Shown here: positions 56,170-64,000 of the stretch, piece after piece
Layout of the letters: each line of letters begins with the position of its first letter
Position numbering within the stretch: position 1 is the first letter of the stretch
Notes under the pieces: model-generated
Told to the model about the DNA's origin: nothing
What the model saw: the letters and a program-made list of their open reading frames with translations, nothing else
Database searches by the model: none
Source: Anaerotruncus sp. G3(2012)
Lineage (GTDB): Bacteria > Bacillota > Clostridia > Oscillospirales > Ruminococcaceae
Direction: 5' to 3'
Assembly: GCF_000403395.2 (NCBI RefSeq)
Contig: NZ_KE159657.1
Span: 548,172-612,171, forward strand
DNA: 64,000 nt
Program-made: the position numbers and the translations under genes

Positions 56170-57134
56170 TTACCCCGCAGGAATTAGAACAGTTAAAAAC
56201 CTATCAAGGTACAAACCCCATGCCGGAAGACTTTGATGCCTTCTGGGCAGCGCGCATGGAAGAGGCGGAGTCGGTCCCGCTCGACTGGGAACTAAACCCG
56301 GCGGCGGTCCCATCCTACCCGACCTGCGATTTCCTGGACCTCTGGTTTACCGGAATGGGCGGCGCGCGCCTTTATGCGAAATATCTCAAGCCACGTTTGG
56401 ATCAGCCGGTCCCGTTGGTACTCCAGTTTCATGGGTACCCAGGGGCGGGCAGAAGCTGGCTCGAGCAGGCGTCGTTCGCGGGGATGGGCTGCGCCCTGAT
56501 CGCGCTCGACTGCCCGGGCCAGGGCGGACTGGGGCAGGACATCGGCGGCTACACCGGCACGACGGTCACAGGGCATATTGTGGCGGGCCTGGATGGCGAT
56601 CCCAAAGAGATGTACTATGTCCGCCTGCACCAGAATATCCGTATTCTGGCGCGGATCGTCCGGAAGCTGGAAGGGATCGACCTGAACCGGGTCTATGTCA
56701 ATGGTGCATCACAGGGCGGCGGCATCGGGATTGCATGTGCCGCGCTCAATCCCGACCTGATCCGCAAAGCAGCGATTCTTTACCCGTTCCTGAGCGACTA
56801 CCAGAAGGTCTGGGAGCTGGGTGCGGACCAGATTGCCTACGAAGGCATCCGATATTATTTCCGCTGGTTTGACCCCACAGGCGAGCGGAAAACCGAAACT
56901 TTTACCAAGCTGGGATATATTGATTCCCATAATTTTGCACATCTGGTGAGATGCGAGGTTTTGTTTGGCACCGGGCTTTCGGATACGATCTGCCCGCCTG
57001 CGACCCAATTTGCGGTTTACAACAACCTTACCTGCAAAAAGCAGCATCATTTTTATCCCGAGTTTGAGCATGAGGAGATTCAGGCGTTTGATGATCTGAT
57101 TCTCGATTTCTTCGGAGGGGGGGAGACGGTGTGA
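56166..57134 (+). CDS. CE7-type acetyl esterase
   Basis: 322-residue alpha/beta hydrolase of the acetyl xylan esterase/cephalosporin C deacetylase family. The N-terminal FDAFWAARMEEAESVPLDW motif is typical. Catalytic triad candidates are Ser in VNGASQGGGIGIA (about 182), Asp in GTGLSDTICPP (about 275), and His in YPEFEHEE (about 303). The oxyanion motif RGQ is not obvious; HGYPGAGRSW replaces it. Probably removes acetyl groups from imported sugars, as it has no signal peptide. Overlaps both neighbours by 4 nt. Confidence 0.88.
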   Translation: MITPQELEQLKTYQGTNPMPEDFDAFWAARMEEAESVPLDWELNPAAVPSYPTCDFLDLWFTGMGGARLYAKYLKPRLDQPVPLVLQFHGYPGAGRSWLEQASFAGMGCALIALDCPGQGGLGQDIGGYTGTTVTGHIVAGLDGDPKEMYYVRLHQNIRILARIVRKLEGIDLNRVYVNGASQGGGIGIACAALNPDLIRKAAILYPFLSDYQKVWELGADQIAYEGIRYYFRWFDPTGERKTETFTKLGYIDSHNFAHLVRCEVLFGTGLSDTICPPATQFAVYNNLTCKKQHHFYPEFEHEEIQAFDDLILDFFGGGETV

Positions 57135-58045
57135 GCATTCCCGAGACAGTCAAGACACTCGAAAGCTACTCCGGAAGCTCGTTCTGCCCGGAGGATTTCA
57201 CCGCGTTCTGGAAGGAGCAGAACCAGAATGCGGCCCAGCCCCGTCCAGTGGTTTGGAACCGGGTTCCCTTCCACAATCCGATGGCTGACTATTGGGAGCT
57301 GTCCTTCCCTGCAACCGATGGGGAACTGCTGACCGCGCGTTTTCTGCGGCCGAAACAGGGGACGCCGGCGCCAGTTGTACTGATGTTTCATGACCATGCA
57401 CGCAGGACGCGCGGCTGGCACCATATGACCCGGTTTATCGCGCTGGGTTATGCGGTGCTGGCGCTGGAAAACAGGGAAGGCTGCTACAGTCTGACCAAAG
57501 GATGGGAGGATGGGCCTGCCGGGCTGTCACTCACACAGCTTTATACCGACGCACTCACCGCCGCCCATCTCGCAGGGACACTCCCGGGGGTAGACAGCAC
57601 GCGGATGCTGGCATGGGGCGAAGGGCTTGGCGGCGGGCTGGCAATCGTGACCGCCGCAATGCTCCCGGATCGGGTCGTAAAGTGTGCCGCTCTGCATCCA
57701 ATGCCCGCAGATTTTTATAAGGTGTGGGAATCCGGTGTGCGCGAGGGGCTTTGCGCCGGACTGCGGGAGCAGTTCCGCAATGACGATCCGGCCCACGACA
57801 AGGAGGAGGCATTGTTCCGGGCGCTCGGCTACGTGGACCTTTGCGGTTTTGCTCCACTTTTGCGTGGGGAATTGCTGCTCGGTACAGGGCTGATGGATAC
57901 TGTTGCGCTGCCTGCGGCACAGTATGCGGTCTACAATCGGGCAGGCTGTCCAAAGCGGCATCTGGTTTATCCGAACTATCTGCACGAACGGATCAACTTT
58001 TTTGAAAATGAACTGGTCGGGTTCTTCCGTCTTGCGTTTGATTAA
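57131..58045 (+). CDS. CE7 paralogue lacking the catalytic serine
   Basis: 304 residues, GTG start overlapping the previous stop. It follows the same fold and order as the gene before it (FTAFWKEQNQNA, then LMFHDHARRTRGWHHM). The Asp (GTGLMDTVALP) and His (YPNYLHERI) positions are retained. The nucleophile elbow, however, reads AWGEGLGGGLAI where the neighbour has NGASQGGGIGIA, so the Ser aligns with Gly and the preceding Ala with Glu. It is probably inactive as a serine esterase and may form a hetero-oligomer with or modulate the active paralogue, or use different chemistry. Confidence 0.8.
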   Translation: MSIPETVKTLESYSGSSFCPEDFTAFWKEQNQNAAQPRPVVWNRVPFHNPMADYWELSFPATDGELLTARFLRPKQGTPAPVVLMFHDHARRTRGWHHMTRFIALGYAVLALENREGCYSLTKGWEDGPAGLSLTQLYTDALTAAHLAGTLPGVDSTRMLAWGEGLGGGLAIVTAAMLPDRVVKCAALHPMPADFYKVWESGVREGLCAGLREQFRNDDPAHDKEEALFRALGYVDLCGFAPLLRGELLLGTGLMDTVALPAAQYAVYNRAGCPKRHLVYPNYLHERINFFENELVGFFRLAFD

Positions 58046-58053
58046 AAAGGTGT

Positions 58054-58087
58054 AGAGGGGGCTTTTGCGGGAGAAAAAAGCCCTCTT
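58054..58087 (+). terminator. Hairpin between the esterase paralogue and the Gfo/Idh/MocA gene
   Basis: GAGGGGGCTTTT and AAAAAGCCCTC arms around 8 nt, then TTTATC, in the 98-nt gap. May partly end the operon transcript. Confidence 0.5.
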
Positions 58088-58143
58088 TATCAGAGATAAA
58101 AAACAGGGTTCGACGCCTCTCTGAACCGAAAGGGGGAACGATT

Positions 58144-59268
58144 ATGCTGAAGCTCGGATTTGCCGGGATTGGCATGATTGCAAAAAAATATATCGGCCTG
58201 ATCTGCCAGGGGCAGGTCCCCGGTGTAGAGGTCACCGCATTGTGCAGCCGCAGCCTGGAGAATATCCAGGAAGCAGTCCGCTCCTGCGGGCTGACCAATG
58301 CCGCAGTTTTTACCGATTACAGTGAACTGCTTCGTTCGGGTGCGGCGGACGCGGTGGTGATCTGCACGCCGAATGGGCAGCATCCGTCGATGACGCAGGC
58401 CGCGCTCGAGGCAGGGCTGCATGTGCTGACCGAAAAGCCGGCCGGCATCTGGATGGATGAAATTGACCGGGCAGTCGCGGCGCTCGAACAGCGTCCGGAG
58501 CTGGTGGGCGGCGTGATGTATAACCGCCGGATGTCCAAAGCCTACCGCAAGGTCAAGTCGCTCATTCAGGAGGGTTTTCTCGGCGAGCTGGTGCGCGCAA
58601 CCTGGCTGATTACCACCCTTTACCGCCCAAACGCTTACTATGCGTCGGGCGCGTGGCGCGGAAGCTGGCAGGGGGAGGGCGGCGGACTGCTGATGACGCA
58701 GGTATCCCACCAGCTCGATCTCCTTCAATGGCTCTGCGGGATGCCGGTTTCGGTTCTGGCACGTTGTGGGACGGTCAACCGTCCGATCGAGGTGGAAAAC
58801 GAAGCGGAACTGCTCCTGACCTTCGCAAATGGGGCACATGGACAGTTTATCGCGTCCGGACATGAGCAGCCCGGCACCGACCGCCTTGAAATTTGCGGGA
58901 CCAAAGGCAGAATCGTGGTCACCGACGGCAGGGAAGTCGAGATCTGCCGTCTCGCACAGGAAGAGCGGGCGTTTACCATTTCCTGTACCCAGCCGTTTGG
59001 GGAAATTCCCAGCACTGTTGAGCGGCTTTCATTCGATGACGGGACGAACGAAATTCAGCAGGCAGCTGCGCTCGCTAACTTTGCGGAGGCGGTCGCAGGG
59101 CGGTCCCCCATTATGTGCAGCCTACAGGAAGGGGTGCGGTCTCTCCAGATGATCCAAGCGGCCTATCTTTCTCACTGGAACCGGTCGGAGATGGCGATAC
59201 CAGCCGATCCCAAAGCGTTTCCGGCTGCACTGGAGGAACGCGGGTTTGGCCGTTCCCGATCAATCTGA
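58144..59268 (+). CDS. Gfo/Idh/MocA-family oxidoreductase
   Basis: 374 residues. N-terminal Rossmann fold with GFAGIGMIAKKYIGLI (about 4-19) in place of the usual GxGxxG spacing. The catalytic-lysine motif is LTEKPAGIWMDEIDRAV (about 97-113), followed by GVMYNRRMSKAYRKVKSLIQEGFLGELVRATWL and the C-terminal beta-sheet domain with GGGLLMTQVSHQLDLLQWLCG. Uses NAD(P) to oxidise or epimerise sugars and cyclitols. It supports a glycoside substrate for the operon. Ribosome site AAAGGGGG. Confidence 0.9.
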   Translation: MLKLGFAGIGMIAKKYIGLICQGQVPGVEVTALCSRSLENIQEAVRSCGLTNAAVFTDYSELLRSGAADAVVICTPNGQHPSMTQAALEAGLHVLTEKPAGIWMDEIDRAVAALEQRPELVGGVMYNRRMSKAYRKVKSLIQEGFLGELVRATWLITTLYRPNAYYASGAWRGSWQGEGGGLLMTQVSHQLDLLQWLCGMPVSVLARCGTVNRPIEVENEAELLLTFANGAHGQFIASGHEQPGTDRLEICGTKGRIVVTDGREVEICRLAQEERAFTISCTQPFGEIPSTVERLSFDDGTNEIQQAAALANFAEAVAGRSPIMCSLQEGVRSLQMIQAAYLSHWNRSEMAIPADPKAFPAALEERGFGRSRSI

Positions 59269-59500
59269 AGTTTGGAAAATCCCAAAACAGACGAGAATCC
59301 AGCAGGCAGCCCATATTGACGAACTTCTCGAAAAATGCAGAAAGCCGGCACCACCCGATGCTGCGCAGGTAGTTGCCATAACGGGTTTCCTGAGCCACCG
59401 CCTTTGGCGATGGCTTTCCTTTTTTCTTCGTATTCTAAAAAGCGGGAAGAAAGAATGGTGAAAGTTTGGCAAAATAATTGGGCGGTGTCCAAAATATTGA
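59269..59500. other. Intergenic region without a gene
   Basis: Apart from the terminator at 59393-59426 this stretch shows no coding sequence, repeat or recognisable RNA fold. Short frames on both strands have no ribosome sites or family resemblance. Confidence 0.5.
59393..59426 (+). terminator. Terminator of the transporter/esterase operon
   Basis: AGCCACCGCC and GGCGATGGCT arms around TTT, followed by TTCCTTTTTTC, about 125 nt after the last stop. Confidence 0.75.
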
Positions 59501-59529
59501 TTGAAAGATGAGCGGTTTTGCGCTATAAT
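59501..59529 (+). promoter_or_regulatory. Promoter of the hprK operon
   Basis: TTGAAA (59501-59506) and TATAAT (59524-59529) with a 17-nt spacer. The leader of about 110 nt to the GTG at 59647 shows no clear fold. Confidence 0.78.
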
Positions 59530-59646
59530 ATGCCCAGAAGAATCTATACAGAAGCAAAATGCATTTGCAGCCGTGTTTCAAGGTCAACTGGGAAATGAAG
59601 CAAACACGCGGCAATGGAAAACATAAAAAACGAGGATGGTGTATAG

Positions 59647-60600
59647 GTGGCTACAAAATTTATCGTCCCTCTGCAAAAACTCATCAAGATTTTTAATCTT
59701 GAGGTGCTGTACCTTCCGAAGGAAGCTGGAGATATCTCGATTTCTTCCCCCGAAATCGACCGTCCTGGCCTGCCGTTGAGCGGCTTTTTCGATTATTTTG
59801 ACAACCAGCGGATACAGATTATGGGCAAAAGCGAGCTGGCATTTCTCGAGCAGTTTGATGAAGCGGAGCGTGCCCGGCGGATCGACAACTATTTTGCCAA
59901 CAAGCCGCCCGCAGTGGTAATCACCCGCAATCTGGACTTCCCACCCCGCATCCGGGATGCTGCGGAGAAAAATGAGGTCGCGCTGCTGCGCACCTCGGAG
60001 GGTACTTCATCCTTCCTCGCAGCCCTGATCGCGGAACTGAACGTCGAGCTTGCGCCGCGGGTTACCCGGCATGGGGTGCTGGTCGAAGTATACGGCGAAG
60101 GAATCCTGCTGATGGGGGAGAGCGGGGTCGGAAAGAGCGAAGCCGCGATCGAGCTGGTCAAGCGCGGGCACCGGTTGATTGCTGATGATGCGGTCGAGCT
60201 GCGGCGGGTCTCCAACAAATCCATCGTCGGTTCCTCGCCTGAAAATATCCGCCACTTTATGGAGCTGCGCGGGGTCGGGATTATCAATGCGCGCCGTCTG
60301 TTCGGCATCGGCGCAGTCAAGATGACCGAAAAGATCAATATGCTGGTCCAGCTCGAACAGTGGGATGCGAGCAAGGTCTACGACCGCATGGGCATGAACG
60401 ACGAATACACTGATGTGCTCGGCATTCAAATCCCATCGCTCACCATCCCGGTGAAGCCGGGGCGGAATATCGCAATCATCATTGAGGTAGCTGCGATGAA
60501 CAACCGTCAGAAACGGATGGGCTACAATGCCGCGCAGGAGCTGCTCGAAAAGCTCGGCATGGTGGAACCGGACGGTGGCTCCGACTGGAGCTCGTTCTGA
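59647..60600 (+). CDS. hprK: HPr kinase/phosphorylase
   Basis: 317 residues, GTG start. Bifunctional enzyme that phosphorylates or dephosphorylates Ser46 of HPr in carbon catabolite control. Walker A is GESGVGKSEAAIEL (about 158-171), the catalytic region is HRLIADDAVELRRV, and the HprK signature is MELRGVGIINARRLFG. The N-terminal DRTGG-like half is normal. The ptsH product in this window cannot be its substrate because position 46 is Arg, so another HPr or Crh should exist elsewhere. Heads hprK-php-rok-murB-rapZ. Confidence 0.96.
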   Translation: MATKFIVPLQKLIKIFNLEVLYLPKEAGDISISSPEIDRPGLPLSGFFDYFDNQRIQIMGKSELAFLEQFDEAERARRIDNYFANKPPAVVITRNLDFPPRIRDAAEKNEVALLRTSEGTSSFLAALIAELNVELAPRVTRHGVLVEVYGEGILLMGESGVGKSEAAIELVKRGHRLIADDAVELRRVSNKSIVGSSPENIRHFMELRGVGIINARRLFGIGAVKMTEKINMLVQLEQWDASKVYDRMGMNDEYTDVLGIQIPSLTIPVKPGRNIAIIIEVAAMNNRQKRMGYNAAQELLEKLGMVEPDGGSDWSSF

Positions 60601-60621
60601 TAGAGAAAGGAGGCGGCCGCT

Positions 60622-61365
60622 GTGGAGGTTGTTGCGGAAACTCATTGCCATACCTGCGCGTGTGACCATGCATTCAGTACCCTGTACGAAAATGTACGTT
60701 ATGCCGCCGCAATCGGGATGCCATTCCTCTGCATCACCGAGCATGCCCCGGCGATGACCGACGGGCCGCATGAGTGGTTTTTCCGGAATCTGCCCAAGGT
60801 GGTTCCCGAGCGGCTGGATGGGGTGGTGGTACTCAGAGGTGCAGAGGCGAATATTATGGATTATGATGGAGGGCTGGACCTCTCTGCCCGCTCATTGGAA
60901 CAGCTGGACTGGGTAATCGCATCCTACCACACGGTCTGTATCCAGCCGTCCACTGTGGAGGACCACACGCGCGGTTGGCTGGCCATAGCGGAAAACCCGC
61001 TGGTGGATGTGATCGGGCACTGTGGGGACGCGCGCTATCCGTTCGACATGGATACAGTGATGCGGGCATTTGCCCGGAACGGCAAGATTGTCGAGATCAA
61101 CGCGCACTCGTTTTCCGCCCGGCCTGGTTCCCGGGAGCGCTGCCGGGAGGTCGCACTGGCCTGCAAGCGTCAGGGTGTGCGGATTGTTTGCAGTTCGGAT
61201 GCGCATTTTTTTACCGAGATCGGGCAGGTCGGCCCGGCGCTCGAGATGCTTCGGGAGATTGCTTTTCCCGAAGAGCTGGTCTTGAACACTGATTACGACC
61301 GGTTCCTCGCGGTTGCGCGGGAAAAATCCGGCAGAAGGCTCATAGAAACAGAATCGGAAAGATGA
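60622..61365 (+). CDS. PHP-domain phosphoesterase, YcdX type
   Basis: 247 residues, GTG start after AAAGGAGG. Metal-binding motifs of the PHP fold: ETHCHTCACDHAFST (about 6-20), CITEHAP (about 37-43), GAEANIMDYDG, SYHTV, DVIGHCGD and CSSDAHF (about 192-198). These match the trinuclear-zinc YcdX/histidinol-phosphatase-like group. Substrate unknown; conserved position next to hprK and murB is common in Clostridia. Confidence 0.9.
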   Translation: MEVVAETHCHTCACDHAFSTLYENVRYAAAIGMPFLCITEHAPAMTDGPHEWFFRNLPKVVPERLDGVVVLRGAEANIMDYDGGLDLSARSLEQLDWVIASYHTVCIQPSTVEDHTRGWLAIAENPLVDVIGHCGDARYPFDMDTVMRAFARNGKIVEINAHSFSARPGSRERCREVALACKRQGVRIVCSSDAHFFTEIGQVGPALEMLREIAFPEELVLNTDYDRFLAVAREKSGRRLIETESER

Positions 61366-61375
61366 GGTGCAAAGG

Positions 61376-62341
61376 ATGAAATACTACGTTGGAATTGATC
61401 TCGGAGGGACCAATATTGCCACCGGCGTTGTGGATGAAAACTACCAGATCATTGGGCGCGGCCACGCCAAAACCAAGGTATTCCACCCGGCGGAGGAGAT
61501 AGCGGACGATATGATCGCAACCGCACATCAGGCGATTGCGGATGCGGGGATCACCCTCGAGCAGGTCGAATGGGTAGGGGTGGGGTCGCCCGGCACCGCC
61601 AATCCGGAAACGGGGATGATCGGGCTGGCCAATAACTTAGGCTTTCACGATGTGCCGCTCAAAAAAATCCTCTCCGAGCGGATCGATAAGCCGATTCATA
61701 TCGAGAATGACGCGAATGCAGCTGCCTATGGCGAACTGATGGCAGGCGCAGCCAAGGGTCTGCGCTCGATGGTGATGGTCACGCTTGGGACCGGCGTGGG
61801 CGGCGGCATTGTGATCGATGGCAGGATCTTTTCCGGCTTCAACTACAAAGGCGGCGAACTGGGGCATGTCGGCTTGGTCAAAGATGGGGTGCCCTGTACC
61901 TGCGGACGGCGTGGATGCATCGAATCCTACTGCTCCGCGACCGCGCTCATCCGAATCACCCGGGAGGCGATGCAGCTCGACCTGACATCCAAAATGTGGG
62001 AGATCACCGGCGGAAGCCTTGATCCGGTCAACGGGCGCACAGCGTTTGACGCGATGCGGATGGGGGATAAAGCGGGCGCCGCAGTGGTCGATCAGTACAT
62101 CGACAACATCGCCAACGCGATCTCGGGCATCATCAGCCTGATCCAGCCGGAAGCTCTGGTGATCGGCGGCGGCATCTGCAAGGAAGGAGAGCCGTTCTTC
62201 GCACCGATCCGGGAGCGCACCTATCCGCAGACGTTCAACCATGACCCGAACAACTGTGCGGCGATCCTACAGGCCAAACTGGGCAACGACGCGGGGATCA
62301 TCGGCGCGGCGCTTTTAGGCAAACAATTTCAGCATATTTAA
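61376..62341 (+). CDS. ROK-family glucokinase
   Basis: 321 residues. ATP motif GIDLGGTNIATGVVD (about 6-20), ROK signature around ENDANAAAYGELMAGAAKG and GTGVGGGIVIDGRIF, His ligand in GGELGHVGL, and zinc cysteines CTCGRRGCIE (about 179-188). Phosphorylates glucose or a related hexose. The ATG at 61376 is preferred over a GTG nine bases earlier because GAGGTG is well spaced. Its stop shares a base with a possible murB start (TAATG). Confidence 0.92.
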   Translation: MKYYVGIDLGGTNIATGVVDENYQIIGRGHAKTKVFHPAEEIADDMIATAHQAIADAGITLEQVEWVGVGSPGTANPETGMIGLANNLGFHDVPLKKILSERIDKPIHIENDANAAAYGELMAGAAKGLRSMVMVTLGTGVGGGIVIDGRIFSGFNYKGGELGHVGLVKDGVPCTCGRRGCIESYCSATALIRITREAMQLDLTSKMWEITGGSLDPVNGRTAFDAMRMGDKAGAAVVDQYIDNIANAISGIISLIQPEALVIGGGICKEGEPFFAPIRERTYPQTFNHDPNNCAAILQAKLGNDAGIIGAALLGKQFQHI

Positions 62342-62352
62342 TGGGGGACTGC

Positions 62353-63267
62353 ATGGGTAATCTTTCTGCGCTTCGAGCGTTTTGCGATGCGATTGGCTGT
62401 CCGGCGTTTGAGAACGAGCCGATGGCGGCGCATACAACTTTAAAAATCGGCGGGCCAGCCGGGCTCTTTCTGCGTCCTGCGGACAGTGCGGTCGCAGGGC
62501 AGGTGATCTCCAGAGCGGCGGAACTGGGCGTCCCGCTGGCCTATATCGGAAAAGGCTCCAATTTGTTGGTCTCGGATGCGGGAATACGCGGTGCGGTGCT
62601 CTCACTTGATGAACGTCAGGCACACCCGCACATCTCCCCGGATGATCCGGAAGTGGTGGTCTGCCCTGCCGGGGCCAGCCTGACTGCGCTTTGTGTTTTT
62701 GCCTGGCGCAGCGGCCTTTCGGGGCTTGAGTTCGCCTACGGAATCCCCGGAAGCGTGGGCGGGGCAGTTTGCATGAATGCGGGCGCTTACGGCGGGGAGA
62801 TGGCGGACGTTCTGCAAAAGGTGGTCTATCTGGATGCGCTGGGCGCCCCGCATGAACGGGAGGACCTCGCGCTCGGCTACCGGCGGAGCTGGTTCACGGG
62901 CCATCCCGAACTGCTGGTGGCCGAAGGGGTGTTCCGCCTGAAAAAAGGGGACCCGGAGGAGATTCATGCCCGGATGGAGGACTATATGGACCGCCGCAGG
63001 GCAAAACAGCCGCTCGAATACCCGAGTGCAGGCAGTACCTTCAAGCGTCCGGAGGGGGCATATGCCTCCGCGCTGATTGACCAGTGTGGTCTGAAGGGGC
63101 GGCGGGTTGGCGGAGCGATGGTCAGCGAGAAACATGCCGGCTTCCTAATTAACTATGAGAACGCGACCTGTGCGGATATGTCTGCACTGATCGAACTGGT
63201 GCAGTGCGAGGTGAGGGAAAAGACCGGCTTTTCTCTGGAATGTGAAGTAAAACAGATGGGATTCTAG
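62353..63267 (+). CDS. murB: UDP-N-acetylenolpyruvoylglucosamine reductase
   Basis: 304 residues; FAD enzyme of peptidoglycan precursor synthesis. PMAAHTTLKIGGPAGLF at the N-terminus, YIGKGSNLLVSDAGIRGAVL for FAD binding, LEFAYGIPGSVGGAVCMNAGAYGGEM (about 124-149), YRRSWF, PSAGSTFKRPEG with the catalytic Ser, and GGAMVSEKHAGFLIN are all present. Type IIb-like length. Start at 62353 is favoured by GGGGGAC at correct spacing; ATG 62341 has no ribosome site. The common murB-rapZ order of Firmicutes is kept. Confidence 0.96.
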   Translation: MGNLSALRAFCDAIGCPAFENEPMAAHTTLKIGGPAGLFLRPADSAVAGQVISRAAELGVPLAYIGKGSNLLVSDAGIRGAVLSLDERQAHPHISPDDPEVVVCPAGASLTALCVFAWRSGLSGLEFAYGIPGSVGGAVCMNAGAYGGEMADVLQKVVYLDALGAPHEREDLALGYRRSWFTGHPELLVAEGVFRLKKGDPEEIHARMEDYMDRRRAKQPLEYPSAGSTFKRPEGAYASALIDQCGLKGRRVGGAMVSEKHAGFLINYENATCADMSALIELVQCEVREKTGFSLECEVKQMGF

Positions 63268-63345
63268 GGCTTGTTTTGTGAGTTCGCGGTGCCGGGCCGG
63301 CAGTGCCCCGGCATCCGGAGCAGGAAGGCTGGAGGGGGATGCCTT

Positions 63346-64000
63346 ATGGAATTTGTCATTATTACCGGTATGTCGGGCGCGGGGAAATCCCAGGCAGTGG
63401 CGGCGCTGGAGGACATCGGCTACTATTGCGTGGATAACCTGCCGCCGAGGCTGCTCAGGTCGTTTGCCGGGCTGTGCATGCAGGCGGAAAATCAGACGGA
63501 CAAGGTTGCTATCGTGATGGATGTCCGCAGCCGGGAGGTATTTGGAGATATTTTCGAAGGGGTTTCCCAGCTCCTGGACGACAGGCGTTCGGCGCGGATT
63601 TTATTCCTGGACTGCGAGGATTCAGTCCTGATCCGGCGATATAAGGAGACCCGCCGCAGCCATCCTCTAATGGGCAGAGACCGTATTTCGATCGAACAGG
63701 CGCTGTCGGCGGAGCGCCCTTTGCTCGAACGAATCCGCGAGAGCGCCGATTATGTGATCGACACCACTTATCTTTCTGCAAAACAGCTCAGGGAAAGGGT
63801 GGTGGGCATCTTCCTCGACGACAAAAATCAGGCGATGCTGGTCAACTGTATGTCATTCGGGTTTAAATACGGGCTGCCCCGGGAAGCGGACCTGGTCTTT
63901 GATGTGCGCTGCCTGCCCAACCCGTTTTATCTCCCTGAGCTGAAGTACCATACCGGTCTGGAGGCGCCAGTGCGGGAGTATGTCCTGAAATGGGAGCAGA
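63346..64000 (+). CDS. rapZ: RNase adapter/nucleotide-binding protein RapZ, 3' end cut off
   Basis: 218 codons to the window end. Walker A GMSGAGKSQAVAALEDIGYYCVDNLP (about 8-33), Walker B-like ILFLDCEDSVLIRRYKETRRSHPL, and the C-terminal half starts with SFGFKYGLPREADLVFDVRCLPNPFY. Known as YvcJ in Bacillus, where it is a GTPase linked to cell-wall and competence effects. Ribosome site GGAGGGGG. The missing end should be about 70 residues; yvcK and whiA are expected to follow. Confidence 0.95.
   Translation, partial: MEFVIITGMSGAGKSQAVAALEDIGYYCVDNLPPRLLRSFAGLCMQAENQTDKVAIVMDVRSREVFGDIFEGVSQLLDDRRSARILFLDCEDSVLIRRYKETRRSHPLMGRDRISIEQALSAERPLLERIRESADYVIDTTYLSAKQLRERVVGIFLDDKNQAMLVNCMSFGFKYGLPREADLVFDVRCLPNPFYLPELKYHTGLEAPVREYVLKWEQ

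Overview
The window reads as a chromosomal segment from a Gram-positive anaerobe of the Clostridia, most likely an Oscillospiraceae/Ruminococcaceae-type gut bacterium. Supporting genes are a MecA-type adaptor, a YerC/TrpR-like regulator, HPr with HPr kinase, RqcH, RapZ, an ECF folate transporter behind a tetrahydrofolate riboswitch, and the hydroxyglutarate pathway of glutamate fermentation. GC content is moderately high by eye. GTG and TTG starts with strong Shine-Dalgarno sequences are frequent, and the tRNAs encode CCA.

Layout. 1-3.7 kb: the end of adenine deaminase, a four-tRNA cluster (Gln, His, Arg, Gly, minus strand), rpe and a mecA-like gene. 3.7-10.1 kb: an Rnf-like cluster in the order C-D-E-A, without rnfG or rnfB, followed by a membrane-anchored DUF4015-type TIM barrel and a CBM9-like protein. 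10.1-17.4 kb: a structured leader, a hemerythrin/CheX-like/REC fusion, an Rrf2 regulator with its operator, a VOC protein, rarA, small membrane proteins, tRNA-Leu, and a 113-bp tandem repeat before lon. 17.4-32.3 kb: housekeeping genes (lon, engB, lysA, yerC, hslO, nth, tspO, a PerM-type protein, ptsH-ptsI, folT, rqcH). 32.4-41 kb: a LysR/short-chain dehydrogenase pair and a TetR/MMPL/two-secreted-protein export locus. 41-47.5 kb: the minus-strand operon gctA-gctB-hgdC-hgdA-hgdB with a divergent AraC regulator. 47.5-59.3 kb: an RpiR regulator facing an eleven-kb operon (oligopeptide-type ABC importer, FAD oxidoreductase, two CE7-type esterases, Gfo/Idh/MocA oxidoreductase). 59.6-64 kb: hprK, a PHP phosphoesterase, a ROK glucokinase, murB and the start of rapZ.

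The strongest unusual signal is the Rnf-like cluster. By eye alignment to the known family, all four cysteines that hold the membrane [2Fe-2S] cluster in RnfA/RnfE are replaced. The flavin-accepting threonine motif of RnfD is replaced, the GGAGFPT-type flavin/NADH loop of RnfC is replaced, and RnfG and RnfB are absent. Only the two [4Fe-4S] sites of RnfC survive. This looks like a repurposed Rnf scaffold rather than a working ferredoxin:NAD oxidoreductase.

Other notable signals: two homologous structured RNAs about 19 kb apart with apparent covariation; an HPr with Arg at the regulatory Ser-46 position although hprK is present; and an esterase paralogue without its nucleophile, coupled to an apparently active one. 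All family calls come from reading the sequence and remembered family motifs; no searches were run.
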